The notes under the pieces are model-generated. The model worked only from the letters and a program-made list of their open reading frames with translations. It was not told the origin of the DNA and searched no databases. From JBCCOW01 sp038749105 (GTDB lineage Bacteria > Planctomycetota > Phycisphaerae > Phycisphaerales > Phycisphaeraceae): a DNA stretch of 64,000 bases. The stretch lies in contig JBCDIM010000006.1 in NCBI GenBank assembly GCA_038749105.1, positions 1 through 64,000 of the forward strand. Direction: 5' to 3'. The position numbers were made by a program, and so were the translations under genes. This document shows positions 1 through 8,118 of this stretch, in pieces (position 1 is the first letter of the stretch; each line of letters opens with the position of its first letter).

Positions 1-1
1 C

Positions 2-1768
2 GAAGACAAGGCCCACAAGGTCTACAACCGCCTCCACGACCCCAAAGACTTCTGCAGCCAGGACGTGCTCATCGTCGGCGGCGGCGACTCCGCCCTCGAG
101 GCCGCGATCGCCCTGGCCAAGTGCGGCGGCTCCGTCACGCTCTCCTACCGCAAGGACACATTCAACCGGCCCAAACCCGAAAACGCAGAAGCCATCGCCG
201 CCCTCGCCGCCGACCCCGACGCCGAGATGGAGCTCTTGTCTGCGTCCGACTCACGGCAGGGCGCAGCGCTGCCGCCCGAGATGCCCAAGAGCCCCAGCAA
301 AGGCAAGCTCAACCTGGTGATGGCGTCCAACGTCAAGGAGATCCACGAGGACACCGTCGAGCTCAAGCTCAAGGACGGCAGCACGCAGAGCATCAATAAC
401 GACGCGGTTTTCACCATGATCGGCCGGGAGCCCCCGCTCGACTTCTTCCGGAAGTCCGGCGTGAAGATCCTCGGCGACCGCGGCTGGATGTGGTGGGCCA
501 CGCTGCTGCTCGTGCTCGGCATCTTCACCTTCTTCTACCAGTGGAAGAAGCCCGGCACCTGGATCCCCCTCGCCGAGTGGTGGCAGGGCAAGAACTGGTT
601 CCCGCACTTCCTGCCCGACTGGCTCGCCTCGCTCGGTGCCATCTTCACCACACCGACCAACCCGATCGGCACGTTCGTGCTCTCCTCCGGCTCGCCGGGG
701 TTCTGGTTCTCGCTGCTGTACTGCACGCTGATCGTCGTCTTCGGGTTCCGCCGCATCAAGCGACGCAAGACGCCTTACGTCAAGGTCCAGACCTGGTCGC
801 TGATGCTGATCCAGTGCGTGCCGCTGTTCATCCTGCCCTACCTGCTGTTCCCCTGGATGGGCCACCTCGGCGCGTTCGACGGCGGGTTCGGCAAGACGTT
901 CGCGGATGCCCTGTTCCCCGCGGTCGATTACGACCCGCACGGGCGGGAGTACTGGCGGGCGTTCGGGCTGATCCTCGCCTGGCCTCTGTTCCTCTGGAAC
1001 GTCTTCACCAGCGAGCCGCTGTGGACCTGGCTGATCATCTCGCTGGCCCAGACGTTCGTGCTGATCCCCGTGGGCATCTACTTCTTCGGCAAGGGCGTGT
1101 ACTGCGGCTGGGTCTGCTCCTGTGGCGCGATGGCTGAGACGCTCGGCGACACCCACCGGCACAAGATGCCGCACGGCCCGATCTGGAACCGCGTCAACAT
1201 GATCGGGCAGGTGTTCCTGGTCTTTGCGGTCTTGATCCTCGGGCTCCGCATCCTCGGCTGGTCCAATGTCGCGTGGGCCAACGACGTCTATGCCGGCACG
1301 CTGAATACCCACGAATACGGCGGCTACCTGCCCGGCCTGAACTACGCCTGGTTCGTCGACCTGCTCTGGGCCGGCATCATCGGCTTCGGGCTCTACTTCC
1401 ACTTCTCCGGCCGGGTCTGGTGCCGCTTCGCCTGCCCGCTGGCCGCGCTCATGCACATCTACGCCCGGTTCTCCAAGTTCGGCATCGTCGCCAACAAGAA
1501 GAAGTGCATCTCCTGCAACGTCTGCACCTCGGTCTGCCACCAGGGCATCGACATCATGTCCTTCGCTAACAAAGGCATGCCCATGAAAGACCCCGAGTGC
1601 GTCCGCTGCTCCGCCTGTGTCCAGATGTGCCCCACCGGCGTGCTGACCTTCGGCCAGACCGACCGCCAAGGCAACACCGTCTCGGTCGATCCTGGCTGGC
1701 TCGCCGCCTCACCCGTCCAGATGGCCGAAACCAAGCTCACCCTCAACGGCAACGCTCTCAAGAACTAA
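2..1768 (+). CDS. Fusion of thioredoxin-reductase-like NAD(P)-binding domain and NapH/NosR-type polyferredoxin (5' partial)
   Basis: The frame is open from the window edge, so the start and the FAD-binding half lie outside. The visible first ~140 residues are the NAD(P)H-binding Rossmann half of a thioredoxin-reductase-like flavoprotein (GGGDSALEA near residue 26). About six hydrophobic segments follow, with the polyferredoxin pattern of NapH/NosR/CcoG proteins: CGWVCSCG and CRFACP in membrane loops, then two 4Fe-4S motifs, CISCNVCTSVCHQG and CVRCSACVQMCP. This suggests a membrane relay from NAD(P)H through flavin and Fe-S clusters; the acceptor cannot be told. The next gene begins 10 bases on and is probably co-transcribed. 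Confidence 0.85.
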   Translation, partial: EDKAHKVYNRLHDPKDFCSQDVLIVGGGDSALEAAIALAKCGGSVTLSYRKDTFNRPKPENAEAIAALAADPDAEMELLSASDSRQGAALPPEMPKSPSKGKLNLVMASNVKEIHEDTVELKLKDGSTQSINNDAVFTMIGREPPLDFFRKSGVKILGDRGWMWWATLLLVLGIFTFFYQWKKPGTWIPLAEWWQGKNWFPHFLPDWLASLGAIFTTPTNPIGTFVLSSGSPGFWFSLLYCTLIVVFGFRRIKRRKTPYVKVQTWSLMLIQCVPLFILPYLLFPWMGHLGAFDGGFGKTFADALFPAVDYDPHGREYWRAFGLILAWPLFLWNVFTSEPLWTWLIISLAQTFVLIPVGIYFFGKGVYCGWVCSCGAMAETLGDTHRHKMPHGPIWNRVNMIGQVFLVFAVLILGLRILGWSNVAWANDVYAGTLNTHEYGGYLPGLNYAWFVDLLWAGIIGFGLYFHFSGRVWCRFACPLAALMHIYARFSKFGIVANKKKCISCNVCTSVCHQGIDIMSFANKGMPMKDPECVRCSACVQMCPTGVLTFGQTDRQGNTVSVDPGWLAASPVQMAETKLTLNGNALKN

Positions 1769-1778
1769 CGTATCCGCC

Positions 1779-2576
1779 ATGAAACACCACGCCCCCCTGC
1801 TCGCCCTGCTCTGCCTCAGCCTCAGCCTCAACGCCAACGCCGACCCGCAAGAGGTTCTTACGCTCATGGAGGACACCCACGGAGCCGAGGCCTACCGCCA
1901 GCACGCCGCCGTCACCGCCGACTTCTCCGTCACCTTCCCCGGTGCGTTCGAGATGTCCGGCACCATGACCTTCGACACGCCCGTCGGCAAGGCCCGGCTC
2001 GACCTAGCCGACGGCAGCACCGTCGTCTTCGACGGCTCCACCGCGTGGGGCAAGACCGCCGACGGCTCCGCTCCCAGCCCGATGCTCCGCTTCCACGTCC
2101 TCACCTGGCCCTACTTCCTCGCCGCGCCGTTCAAGATGTCCGACCCTGGCGTCAACCTTCTGCCCGACGACACCGCCCCGGGCGGCTCAGCACCGGCAGG
2201 CCCGCCCGCCGAGTTCATCATCCCCGACGCCAAGATCACCTTCGACGCCGGCACCGGCGACGCCCCCGACGACTGGTACTACCTCTTCACCAGCGACAAG
2301 GGTCTGCTCGAAGCGCTCTCCTACATCGTCACCTATGCCAAGCCCGCAGAGGAGGCCGAGAAACAACCGAGCATCATCGTCTACGGCGGCAATCAGGTCG
2401 TCGATGGCGTGACGTTCTCCACCCTGTGGACCTTCCACTTCTGGGACAAGGGCCGAGGCGTGAAGCCGGGCAGCGAGAAGGGCACCGCCACCATCTCCAA
2501 CATCCGCTTCGTCAGCCCCGAGCCCGGCACCTTCGCCGCCCCCGAAGGCTCGACCGAGATCAAGCTGCCGCAATAG
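1779..2576 (+). CDS. Secreted protein, possibly LolA-like/DUF6503-like
   Basis: A 265-residue protein with a clear signal peptide (hydrophobic LLALLCLSLSLNANA, cleavage after ANA). The mature part starts with an EVLTLMEDTHG helix and continues as alternating beta stretches (FEMSGTMTFDTP, STVVFDGSTAWGKTADG), ending in a segment with an FWDKGRGVKPG loop. This order recalls periplasmic LolA/DUF6503-type antiparallel sheet proteins that bind hydrophobic ligands, but there is no diagnostic motif. It lies 10 bases behind the flavin/Fe-S membrane protein, so it may be a periplasmic accessory to it. Function unknown. Confidence 0.7.
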   Translation: MKHHAPLLALLCLSLSLNANADPQEVLTLMEDTHGAEAYRQHAAVTADFSVTFPGAFEMSGTMTFDTPVGKARLDLADGSTVVFDGSTAWGKTADGSAPSPMLRFHVLTWPYFLAAPFKMSDPGVNLLPDDTAPGGSAPAGPPAEFIIPDAKITFDAGTGDAPDDWYYLFTSDKGLLEALSYIVTYAKPAEEAEKQPSIIVYGGNQVVDGVTFSTLWTFHFWDKGRGVKPGSEKGTATISNIRFVSPEPGTFAAPEGSTEIKLPQ

Positions 2577-2612
2577 CCGGGCGAGCGTAGCGGGTGGGCT
2601 GCTGTTCGTATC

Positions 2613-4388
2613 TCACGACCCGCCCACCGCCGACAACGCTTCCGCCCGCTCCACCATCATCCGCCGGGCGTGCTCGATCCCCGCTAGCCCCGCCGGGTTG
2701 CCCGGCTCGATCTCAACAATCCGACCGAAAGCCATGAGCGCCGCCTCCGGGTCGCCGATGTGCAGCGCCACCGACCCCCGCATCGCCCACAGGTGCAGGC
2801 TCGTGGGACGCCTCCGTTCGACCTCGTTGAGCAGCTCCAGCGCCTCGGCCCACGCCTGACGCCGCATCGCCGCCCGCGCCAGGTTCAGGTGCGGCGCGAC
2901 GAAGTCCCGTGTCGCCAACCCCGCCGCCTTCTCGTACATCTCGACCGCTCGCTGCCGCTCGCCGCGCCCGTTGTACACCACGCCGAGGCTGTTCCATGCC
3001 ATCGCGCTGTGCGGGTACACCTCGAGCACCGCTTCCCAGTGCGCCGCCTGATCCCGGAACTCGAACGACCGGTCCACCGTCCGTGCACTGAGGCCCACGA
3101 CCGCCCCGCCCAGCGCCAAAGACATCGCGTAAGCCAGCCGCCGCCGCTGGCGCGGCTCCCACCGCGACACGACCCGCCAGCCCATCACCCCCATGACCAC
3201 CACCGCCGCGATCACCGCCGCCGACGGCAGGTACATCCGACGCTCCGCCACGACCTCCGTCGTCATCGGGATGAGGCTCGACGTCGGGCCCAGCAGCAGG
3301 AAGAACACCGCACCCGCGACACCCCACCACCGCCGACCCGCGATCCCCCACAGCGTCAGCACGCCAAGCAGCCCGACCAGCGTGCACCCCGCGACCGCCT
3401 CGCTCCAGTGACTTACCATGCCCCATTCGTGGTGCAGCATCAGGTGGCCCGGCCAGAACATCAGCCCCAGGTACCACGCGATCACGTTCCCCTGCGTCAG
3501 CAGGTACTCCATCGGCCCCATGTCCAGGTGCCAGCCCACCGACGCCGCCCGCCCGCCCGGCATCATCAGGTATACCAGCACGCCCCATGTTGCGAACAGC
3601 CCGGCGTAGTACCGCCACCTCTGCCGCAGCGCCCGCTTGAACGTCCCCGCCACGAACTGCCGGTCCGTCAGCAGCACGATCAGCGGCGTCCCGGCCATGC
3701 TCTCCTTGCTCATCATCCCCAGCAGGCAGCACCCCACCGAGACATAGAGCCAGTACCGACGACGGTCCGGGTGCCCGCCCTCCCATGCGACGACCTTGCC
3801 GTCCTCATCACGCCTCGGCGACACGGCTCGCATGAAGGCATACAGGGTCCCGAGCAGCATCAGGCCCTCGAGGCCTTTGCTGCGTTGGACGATGTACGCC
3901 ACGGTATCCGTGTTGATCGGGTGCACCGCCCAGACGAGCGCAACGACAAAGCCGATCACCCCCGCCTGCCGGTGCAGCCGGGACCGCATCGCCAGTCGGC
4001 GGACCACACCCATCAGCAGCAGCGCCGCCAACGCGTGCAGCGCGACGTTGACCCCGCGGTGCCCCGCCGGGTGGAACCCGCCCACGCCGATCGCTTCCTG
4101 CACCGCGAACACCGCCGAGAACGAGAATTGGGCGAGCGGCCGGGCCTCGAGCGGTGTGTTCGCCGGGGCGTCCATCGCCTGGTGCAGCGGCCAGATCGTC
4201 TGCACCGCCGGGTTCGCCAAGATCCCCGGCAGGTCGTCAAACACCATCGGCCCCGGCAGCGACGCCGCGTACACCGCCACGACCAACACGATCAACGCCG
4301 TTGGCCGGAGCACCGACCACCACCACGCCGACCGCCCCGATACCGATGTGCTGAGTCTTTCCACTTCACGCTCATCGGGCCGGTGCAA
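2613..4388 (-). CDS. TMTC-like multi-spanning membrane protein with C-terminal TPR repeats
   Basis: 591 residues from a TTG; no ATG and no good ribosome site is visible, so the exact start is uncertain (a GTG eight codons in is an alternative). About ten membrane segments fill residues 28-430. The first loop carries FDDLPGILANPAVQ, the acidic-motif loop seen in TMTC/DUF1736 and related GT-C-like proteins. Two to three TPR units follow from about residue 455 (AWNSLGVVYNGRGERQRAVEMYEKA; AEALELLNEVERRRP; AALMAFGRIVEIEPGN). Such proteins are thought to be polyprenyl-linked sugar transferases. Transcribed divergently from the next gene across about 60 bases. Confidence 0.75.
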   Translation of the reverse strand: MHRPDEREVERLSTSVSGRSAWWWSVLRPTALIVLVVAVYAASLPGPMVFDDLPGILANPAVQTIWPLHQAMDAPANTPLEARPLAQFSFSAVFAVQEAIGVGGFHPAGHRGVNVALHALAALLLMGVVRRLAMRSRLHRQAGVIGFVVALVWAVHPINTDTVAYIVQRSKGLEGLMLLGTLYAFMRAVSPRRDEDGKVVAWEGGHPDRRRYWLYVSVGCCLLGMMSKESMAGTPLIVLLTDRQFVAGTFKRALRQRWRYYAGLFATWGVLVYLMMPGGRAASVGWHLDMGPMEYLLTQGNVIAWYLGLMFWPGHLMLHHEWGMVSHWSEAVAGCTLVGLLGVLTLWGIAGRRWWGVAGAVFFLLLGPTSSLIPMTTEVVAERRMYLPSAAVIAAVVVMGVMGWRVVSRWEPRQRRRLAYAMSLALGGAVVGLSARTVDRSFEFRDQAAHWEAVLEVYPHSAMAWNSLGVVYNGRGERQRAVEMYEKAAGLATRDFVAPHLNLARAAMRRQAWAEALELLNEVERRRPTSLHLWAMRGSVALHIGDPEAALMAFGRIVEIEPGNPAGLAGIEHARRMMVERAEALSAVGGS

Positions 4389-4448
4389 TGCCCGGTCGAG
4401 TTACACTCGCACCACGCCGGAGGAATCCGCCGCCGGGAGCCCTTAACC

Positions 4449-5177
4449 ATGTCACCGCCCGTCTTGCCGATCGTGGGTTGGCTCGTTATGGGGCTTTTGG
4501 CCCTCGCCCTGATCGCGGTGGTCGGCTTCTTCGTGGTCTTCCTCCTGGCGGCGATGTACGAGACCCACCACCTGCGCCGCCTCGACTACGTGCCCCCGGG
4601 CGAGGCCAGGCAACTGCCCAAGGGCAAGGCCGGGCAGCACTACGACGCGGCCCTCGGCGTCGGTTGCCTGGCGATCGGCGCATTCAGGGACCGCGAATCC
4701 GAACTCACCAAGGTGACGGTCTGGCTCATGGTCTCGGAGGACGGCGAGATCGTCGTGATGATCACCAGCTGGGCCCGTGCCCTGGGGTACCACATCATCA
4801 GCCGGCTCGACGACGGCGTCTGGCTCTACAGCTCCCCGGTGGGAAACAAGGCCGATCTCAGCGGGCTGGTGGCCCAGGCGTCGCTGCCCAACAAGCCGTT
4901 CGAGGCGGTGTACTTCTTCCACCGCAACCGCGTGGTGTCCGCCGATGCGCCGGTCGTTGCTTTCGACCCGGAGACCCTGGTCGATGACCTGCTGGAGCAC
5001 GAGCGCCGCCGGGCCGAACTCACGATTGCAAGGGGGTGGGGCCGATGGCTGGACCCCGACCACACACGGTGGCGGTACACGCCCCGCGGCGCACTGCGGC
5101 TCATGATGAAATTAGTGCTCGGCGGCAGCACCCCCCACCCCCGCAACGACACCGTCGAGAACCTGACCCCGCTCTGA
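4449..5177 (+). CDS. Membrane-anchored hypothetical protein
   Basis: 242 residues with one long N-terminal membrane segment (about residues 7-36, LVMGLLALALIAVVGFFVVFLLAA) and a soluble remainder of no family I recognise. The ATG is chosen because GGGAG lies about 10 bases before it and the membrane anchor begins at once. The same frame stays open far upstream, but that part is opposite the TPR protein and reads as Arg/Pro/His-rich nonsense. The soluble part has several beta strands (TKVTVWLMVSEDGEIVVMI; VWLYSSPVGN). Converges on the TetR gene with 9 bases between stops. Confidence 0.65.
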   Translation: MSPPVLPIVGWLVMGLLALALIAVVGFFVVFLLAAMYETHHLRRLDYVPPGEARQLPKGKAGQHYDAALGVGCLAIGAFRDRESELTKVTVWLMVSEDGEIVVMITSWARALGYHIISRLDDGVWLYSSPVGNKADLSGLVAQASLPNKPFEAVYFFHRNRVVSADAPVVAFDPETLVDDLLEHERRRAELTIARGWGRWLDPDHTRWRYTPRGALRLMMKLVLGGSTPHPRNDTVENLTPL

Positions 5178-5186
5178 CCGCTCGGC

Positions 5187-5840
5187 TCACGTGTCGCCAT
5201 CGGGCACGCCGTCCAGCAACGCCCGGCCCACTGCCGCCAGCATCCGCTGTCGCTTGGCCCGCGGCAGCACACCCAGCGCATTGCTGATGTCCGCCACCGT
5301 CGCCACGCCGATGATCGCCCACGCCGTCAGCTCGCTGTCCAGCATCCCGTTATCGGGCGCAGCGGCGAGGCCGTCGCGGTGGTCGTCGGCTTGCTGTGTT
5401 ATGAACCGGTGGAACCGCCGGTACATCTGCTTGAGTGCCTGCCGAACCTCCGGGTCGTCGGTCTCGCTCAGGGCGGCGAAGGTGATGCGATAAAACCCCG
5501 CGTCGCCGCGGGTCTTGGCGTCGGCGGCGAGCAGCTGCAACGCCATCGAATCGGTCGAGCCCGCCCCACCCGCCCCGCCCGCCCTGCCGGCGAATTCGTC
5601 GGGTGACTCGTCCAGTAGCGCTTTCCAGTGGCTGACCGACGACTGGTAGAGGTACTCGATCGAGGCCAGGAACATCGCCTTCTTGTCGGGCCAGAGCCGG
5701 TAGAGGATGTTCTCGCGGACACCGCACCGCCGGGCGAGCTCGGCGGTTGTCGCCTTGCGATAACCCAGCTCGGCAAAGGCCGCGGCGACTACGGGCATGA
5801 GCTGCCGGCGTTTCTCGTTGATCTGGCTCGGGCGTCCCAA
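5187..5840 (-). CDS. TetR/AcrR family transcriptional regulator
   Basis: 217 residues. The N-terminal ~55 residues are a TetR DNA-binding domain (AAFAELGYRKATTAELARRCGVRENILYRLWPDKKAMF), followed by an all-helical ligand-binding domain with no clue to the ligand. The start must be TTG, since no in-frame ATG precedes the domain; a GGGGGT stretch lies about 10 bases upstream. Residues ~85-97 are a Gly/Ala-rich insert (GRAGGAGGAGS) made of GGCGGG-type codon repeats. The start lies 19 bases after the stop of the PEP-CTERM gene, so the two may share a transcript. Confidence 0.85.
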   Translation of the reverse strand: MGRPSQINEKRRQLMPVVAAAFAELGYRKATTAELARRCGVRENILYRLWPDKKAMFLASIEYLYQSSVSHWKALLDESPDEFAGRAGGAGGAGSTDSMALQLLAADAKTRGDAGFYRITFAALSETDDPEVRQALKQMYRRFHRFITQQADDHRDGLAAAPDNGMLDSELTAWAIIGVATVADISNALGVLPRAKRQRMLAAVGRALLDGVPDGDT

Positions 5841-5859
5841 GGCAAGAGCATACCCCCAG

Positions 5860-6777
5860 CTATCCGCCGGGGCGTTCGTCCGGGCATCGCCGTCGGGCGA
5901 CCAGCAGGCCTACCCCGCACATCACCAGCCCCAGCGACGCCGGCTCGGGGATGATCCCGAACTGCAGATTGTCGATCCGGAAGGACTCCAGATCCGGCGG
6001 GTTCAGCGTTAACGGCTGCGGGTCCACCGCGTCGACCTCGAAGGTGTCCGGCAATGCCGAGACCCGGACCCCGTCGAACGCCGCGTCATCCACCACGCCG
6101 ACGAACCCGGCGCTCGTGATCCCGATCTCGTACTCCAACACCAACGGCGTGGATCGGGAAGCCAGCTCGCCTAACCCGTCGCGGTTGAGCAGCTCCACGA
6201 AGATGTTGTGGCTGTCGTCGACGATGGCGAAGAACCCGAAAAAGTTCTGGGCTTGATCGAAAGCAAAGGTCAGGACCGACGGGCCCACTCCCTCGTCGTT
6301 GTCGCTGTTCGCACCGGTCGGCCGGAAGTTGATGGCCGTGTTCGTGTTGCTGCCCTCGGGGATGGAGGCGGGCGGGCCGACGAACGGGGCCTGACCAATG
6401 TCACTGGCGAAGAGCCCGCTGGTCGCGGTTCGGCCCGAGACCGTCAGGCCGTCCGAGAGCGTGAACTCGTCGTCAATCAGGTCGGCTGGCGGATCATCAA
6501 TGCTGGTGTTCTCGGTCGTCCCCGTCAGGCCGTTGAAGTCAATCAACGTGAACTCTTGCAGATCGAGGCCGCTCACCCCGCCTGCAGAAACCGGTATCGC
6601 CGCGCCATGAGCCGATGGAGGCAGACCGACCGATACGCCATCGACGATGCGACCGCCAGACCCCACACGTCTCGCGTTCTCCGGCTCCTTAGCATGGACA
6701 AGTGCATCATCTCCGGGCGATCCCGAATGATGACAGTATAGAACCGGAACGGGAGCAGGGCCACGCGGGGCTGCCAC
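5860..6777 (-). CDS. PEP-CTERM protein, N-terminus uncertain
   Basis: The C-terminus is a textbook PEP-CTERM signal: IPEPASLG, a hydrophobic stretch (LVMCGVGLLVA), then RRR. Such tails send proteins to an exosortase for surface anchoring. The body is beta-rich and Asp/Asn-rich, with TLIDFNGLTGTTENTSIDDPP near the start and LTFAFDQAQNFFGFFAIVD in the middle. The listed start is a GTG with no signal peptide behind it. A more signal-like stretch (ATG at 6695, LRSRRTRDVWGLAVASSM) lies in a different frame and would need a frameshift near 6640 to join the body. Treat everything before about residue 60 as doubtful. Confidence 0.7.
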   Translation of the reverse strand: MAAPRGPAPVPVLYCHHSGSPGDDALVHAKEPENARRVGSGGRIVDGVSVGLPPSAHGAAIPVSAGGVSGLDLQEFTLIDFNGLTGTTENTSIDDPPADLIDDEFTLSDGLTVSGRTATSGLFASDIGQAPFVGPPASIPEGSNTNTAINFRPTGANSDNDEGVGPSVLTFAFDQAQNFFGFFAIVDDSHNIFVELLNRDGLGELASRSTPLVLEYEIGITSAGFVGVVDDAAFDGVRVSALPDTFEVDAVDPQPLTLNPPDLESFRIDNLQFGIIPEPASLGLVMCGVGLLVARRRCPDERPGG

Positions 6778-6812
6778 AAGCTTGGCGACGGAGCGATATT
6801 CGTTCAGCGTGT

Positions 6813-7553
6813 TCAGTGGCCGGGTTCAAAACGGTCCTTTGGGGTCCACCCCAGCGTGTCGGACGCCGGCTGCGGCGAGCAATTGGCCCCACCCGGCGGC
6901 GGGTTGCTGACGGCATTGACCACATGGAACCCGGCGTAGTCGGCCTCGACCGCCGCTCGAAAAAAACGGCGGGTATCGCCGTGGCTGAGATACCAGCCGT
7001 GGGCCTGCGTGGCTTCAGCCAGGGCGGCGTGCTCCTTGTCATTTCGGACGAACCAGCCGATGCGGACCGCCAAGACCGACCAGCCGTACTCCCGGGCGGC
7101 CCACTCGCCGAGGTGCTCGAGCCAGACCTTGGACAGAGCGTAGTCGTTGGTCGGGGCAACGTCCTCCATGCCGCCGTGCTGCGCCCGCTGCTCGTGGGGC
7201 AGGCCTTTGTGCCCGCGGTAGACCTGGATGGTGGACGCGAGGACCAGCCGGCGGAGCGTGCCCTGCCCGGCGGCGAGCTCCACGAGCTGCCGCGGCCCGA
7301 CATAGTTCGGCTGCAGCAGGTCGGCGAAGGGCGTCTTGCCGAAAGGGTTGGCCGCGAGGTGGATCACCGTGTCGATGCCCAGGAGCGCCTCCGCCATCGC
7401 CTCGCGGTCGGTCAGGTCGGCGGTCACCGCGTCTTCCGCCCATTCGGTCGGGAACAGGTCGTAGCCCCGGACGGCATGCCCGGCCTGAATCAGCTCCGGG
7501 CCGATCCGTCGGCCGATGGCCCCGGCAGACCCGGTCAGCAGGATGTTCGCCAT
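6813..7553 (-). CDS. NAD-dependent epimerase/dehydratase (extended SDR, uronate-dehydrogenase-like)
   Basis: 246 residues. The N-terminal Rossmann motif GSAGAIG, the ADLTD segment after strand 3, VIHLAANP, the STIQVY strand and the catalytic YALSK pair mark an extended short-chain dehydrogenase. Its short length and the VRIGWF strand after the active site resemble NAD-dependent uronate dehydrogenases that oxidise hexuronic acids; substrate choice is inference. A purine-rich GCGAGAG lies before the ATG. It is followed 31 bases earlier on the map by nothing in operon order except the PEP-CTERM gene; the cytosine deaminase gene lies upstream and reads the same way, 31 bases before this start. 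Confidence 0.85.
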   Translation of the reverse strand: MANILLTGSAGAIGRRIGPELIQAGHAVRGYDLFPTEWAEDAVTADLTDREAMAEALLGIDTVIHLAANPFGKTPFADLLQPNYVGPRQLVELAAGQGTLRRLVLASTIQVYRGHKGLPHEQRAQHGGMEDVAPTNDYALSKVWLEHLGEWAAREYGWSVLAVRIGWFVRNDKEHAALAEATQAHGWYLSHGDTRRFFRAAVEADYAGFHVVNAVSNPPPGGANCSPQPASDTLGWTPKDRFEPGH

Positions 7554-7584
7554 GCCGTCTCTCGCTTCCGGGAAGTGGGGGGCA

Positions 7585-8037
7585 CTACAGCCCGATGTCC
7601 TCGTTCCACAGGTCGGGCTGCTCTTCGATGAAGGTCTCCATCATCGCGATGCAGCGCGGGTCCTGCACGACGATCAGCTCGACGCCGTGCTGCCGGAACA
7701 GGTCCTCGGCACCCATGAACGTCTGGTTCTCCCCGATGATCACCCGCGGGATGCGGAACAGCAGCGAGGCGCCGGTGCACATGATGCAGGGGCTGAGCGT
7801 GGAGGCGAGGGTGAGGGTGGGCCAGTCCCGGCGTCGGCCGGCCTTACGGATCGTGTTCAGCTCGGCGTGGGCAGTCGGGTCGCCCGACTGGACCCGCTCG
7901 TTGTGCCCACGCGACACGATCTCGCCCCCCGCGTTGCCCAGCGATGCCCCGATCGGGATCCCGCCCTCGCTTCGGCTCTTCTCGGCCTGCGCGACCGCGG
8001 CGTCGAGCAGGGCTTGGTCGGTGGCGGATAGGTCCAT
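7585..8037 (-). CDS. Cytosine deaminase, yeast Fcy1 type
   Basis: 150 residues with the zinc deaminase motifs HAEL (HxE) and PCIMC (PCxxC). Beyond the motifs it follows yeast cytosine deaminase closely: LSPCIMCTGASLL, IPRVIIGENQTF, VVVQDPRC and the terminal WNEDIGL (WFEDIGE in yeast). That C-terminus is absent from TadA, so I prefer cytosine to uracil deamination for pyrimidine salvage over tRNA editing. The ATG is chosen because GGGAG lies 8 bases before it; the frame is open 13 codons further. Divergent from the hydrolase gene across 81 bases. Confidence 0.85.
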   Translation of the reverse strand: MDLSATDQALLDAAVAQAEKSRSEGGIPIGASLGNAGGEIVSRGHNERVQSGDPTAHAELNTIRKAGRRRDWPTLTLASTLSPCIMCTGASLLFRIPRVIIGENQTFMGAEDLFRQHGVELIVVQDPRCIAMMETFIEEQPDLWNEDIGL

Positions 8038-8106
8038 GGCAGGGCTCCCGGAGCGTTTGAGATCGACAGGCCGCACAGCATAGCGGTCTCAAGGCCGACG
8101 ATGCGG

Positions 8107-8112
8107 TAGCTT
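8107..8112 (+). promoter_or_regulatory. -10 hexamer for a leaderless mRNA
   Basis: TAGCTT, six bases before the ATG of the alpha/beta hydrolase, with no Shine-Dalgarno between. Confidence 0.4.
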
Positions 8113-8118
8113 GCGGTC

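Noticed and set aside
251..1669. Long open frame antisense to the flavin/Fe-S membrane protein
   Set aside because: It mirrors the GC-rich third positions of the real gene; the product is Asp/Glu/Arg/Gly-rich with no domain.
2760..4448. Upstream extension of the 4449-5177 gene
   Set aside because: It lies opposite the TMTC-like gene and reads as Arg/Pro/His-rich nonsense; the ATG at 4449 has a ribosome site.
7585..8037. tRNA adenosine deaminase TadA
   Set aside because: The HAE and PCxxC motifs are shared, but the GENQTF and WNEDIGL parts fit yeast-type cytosine deaminase.
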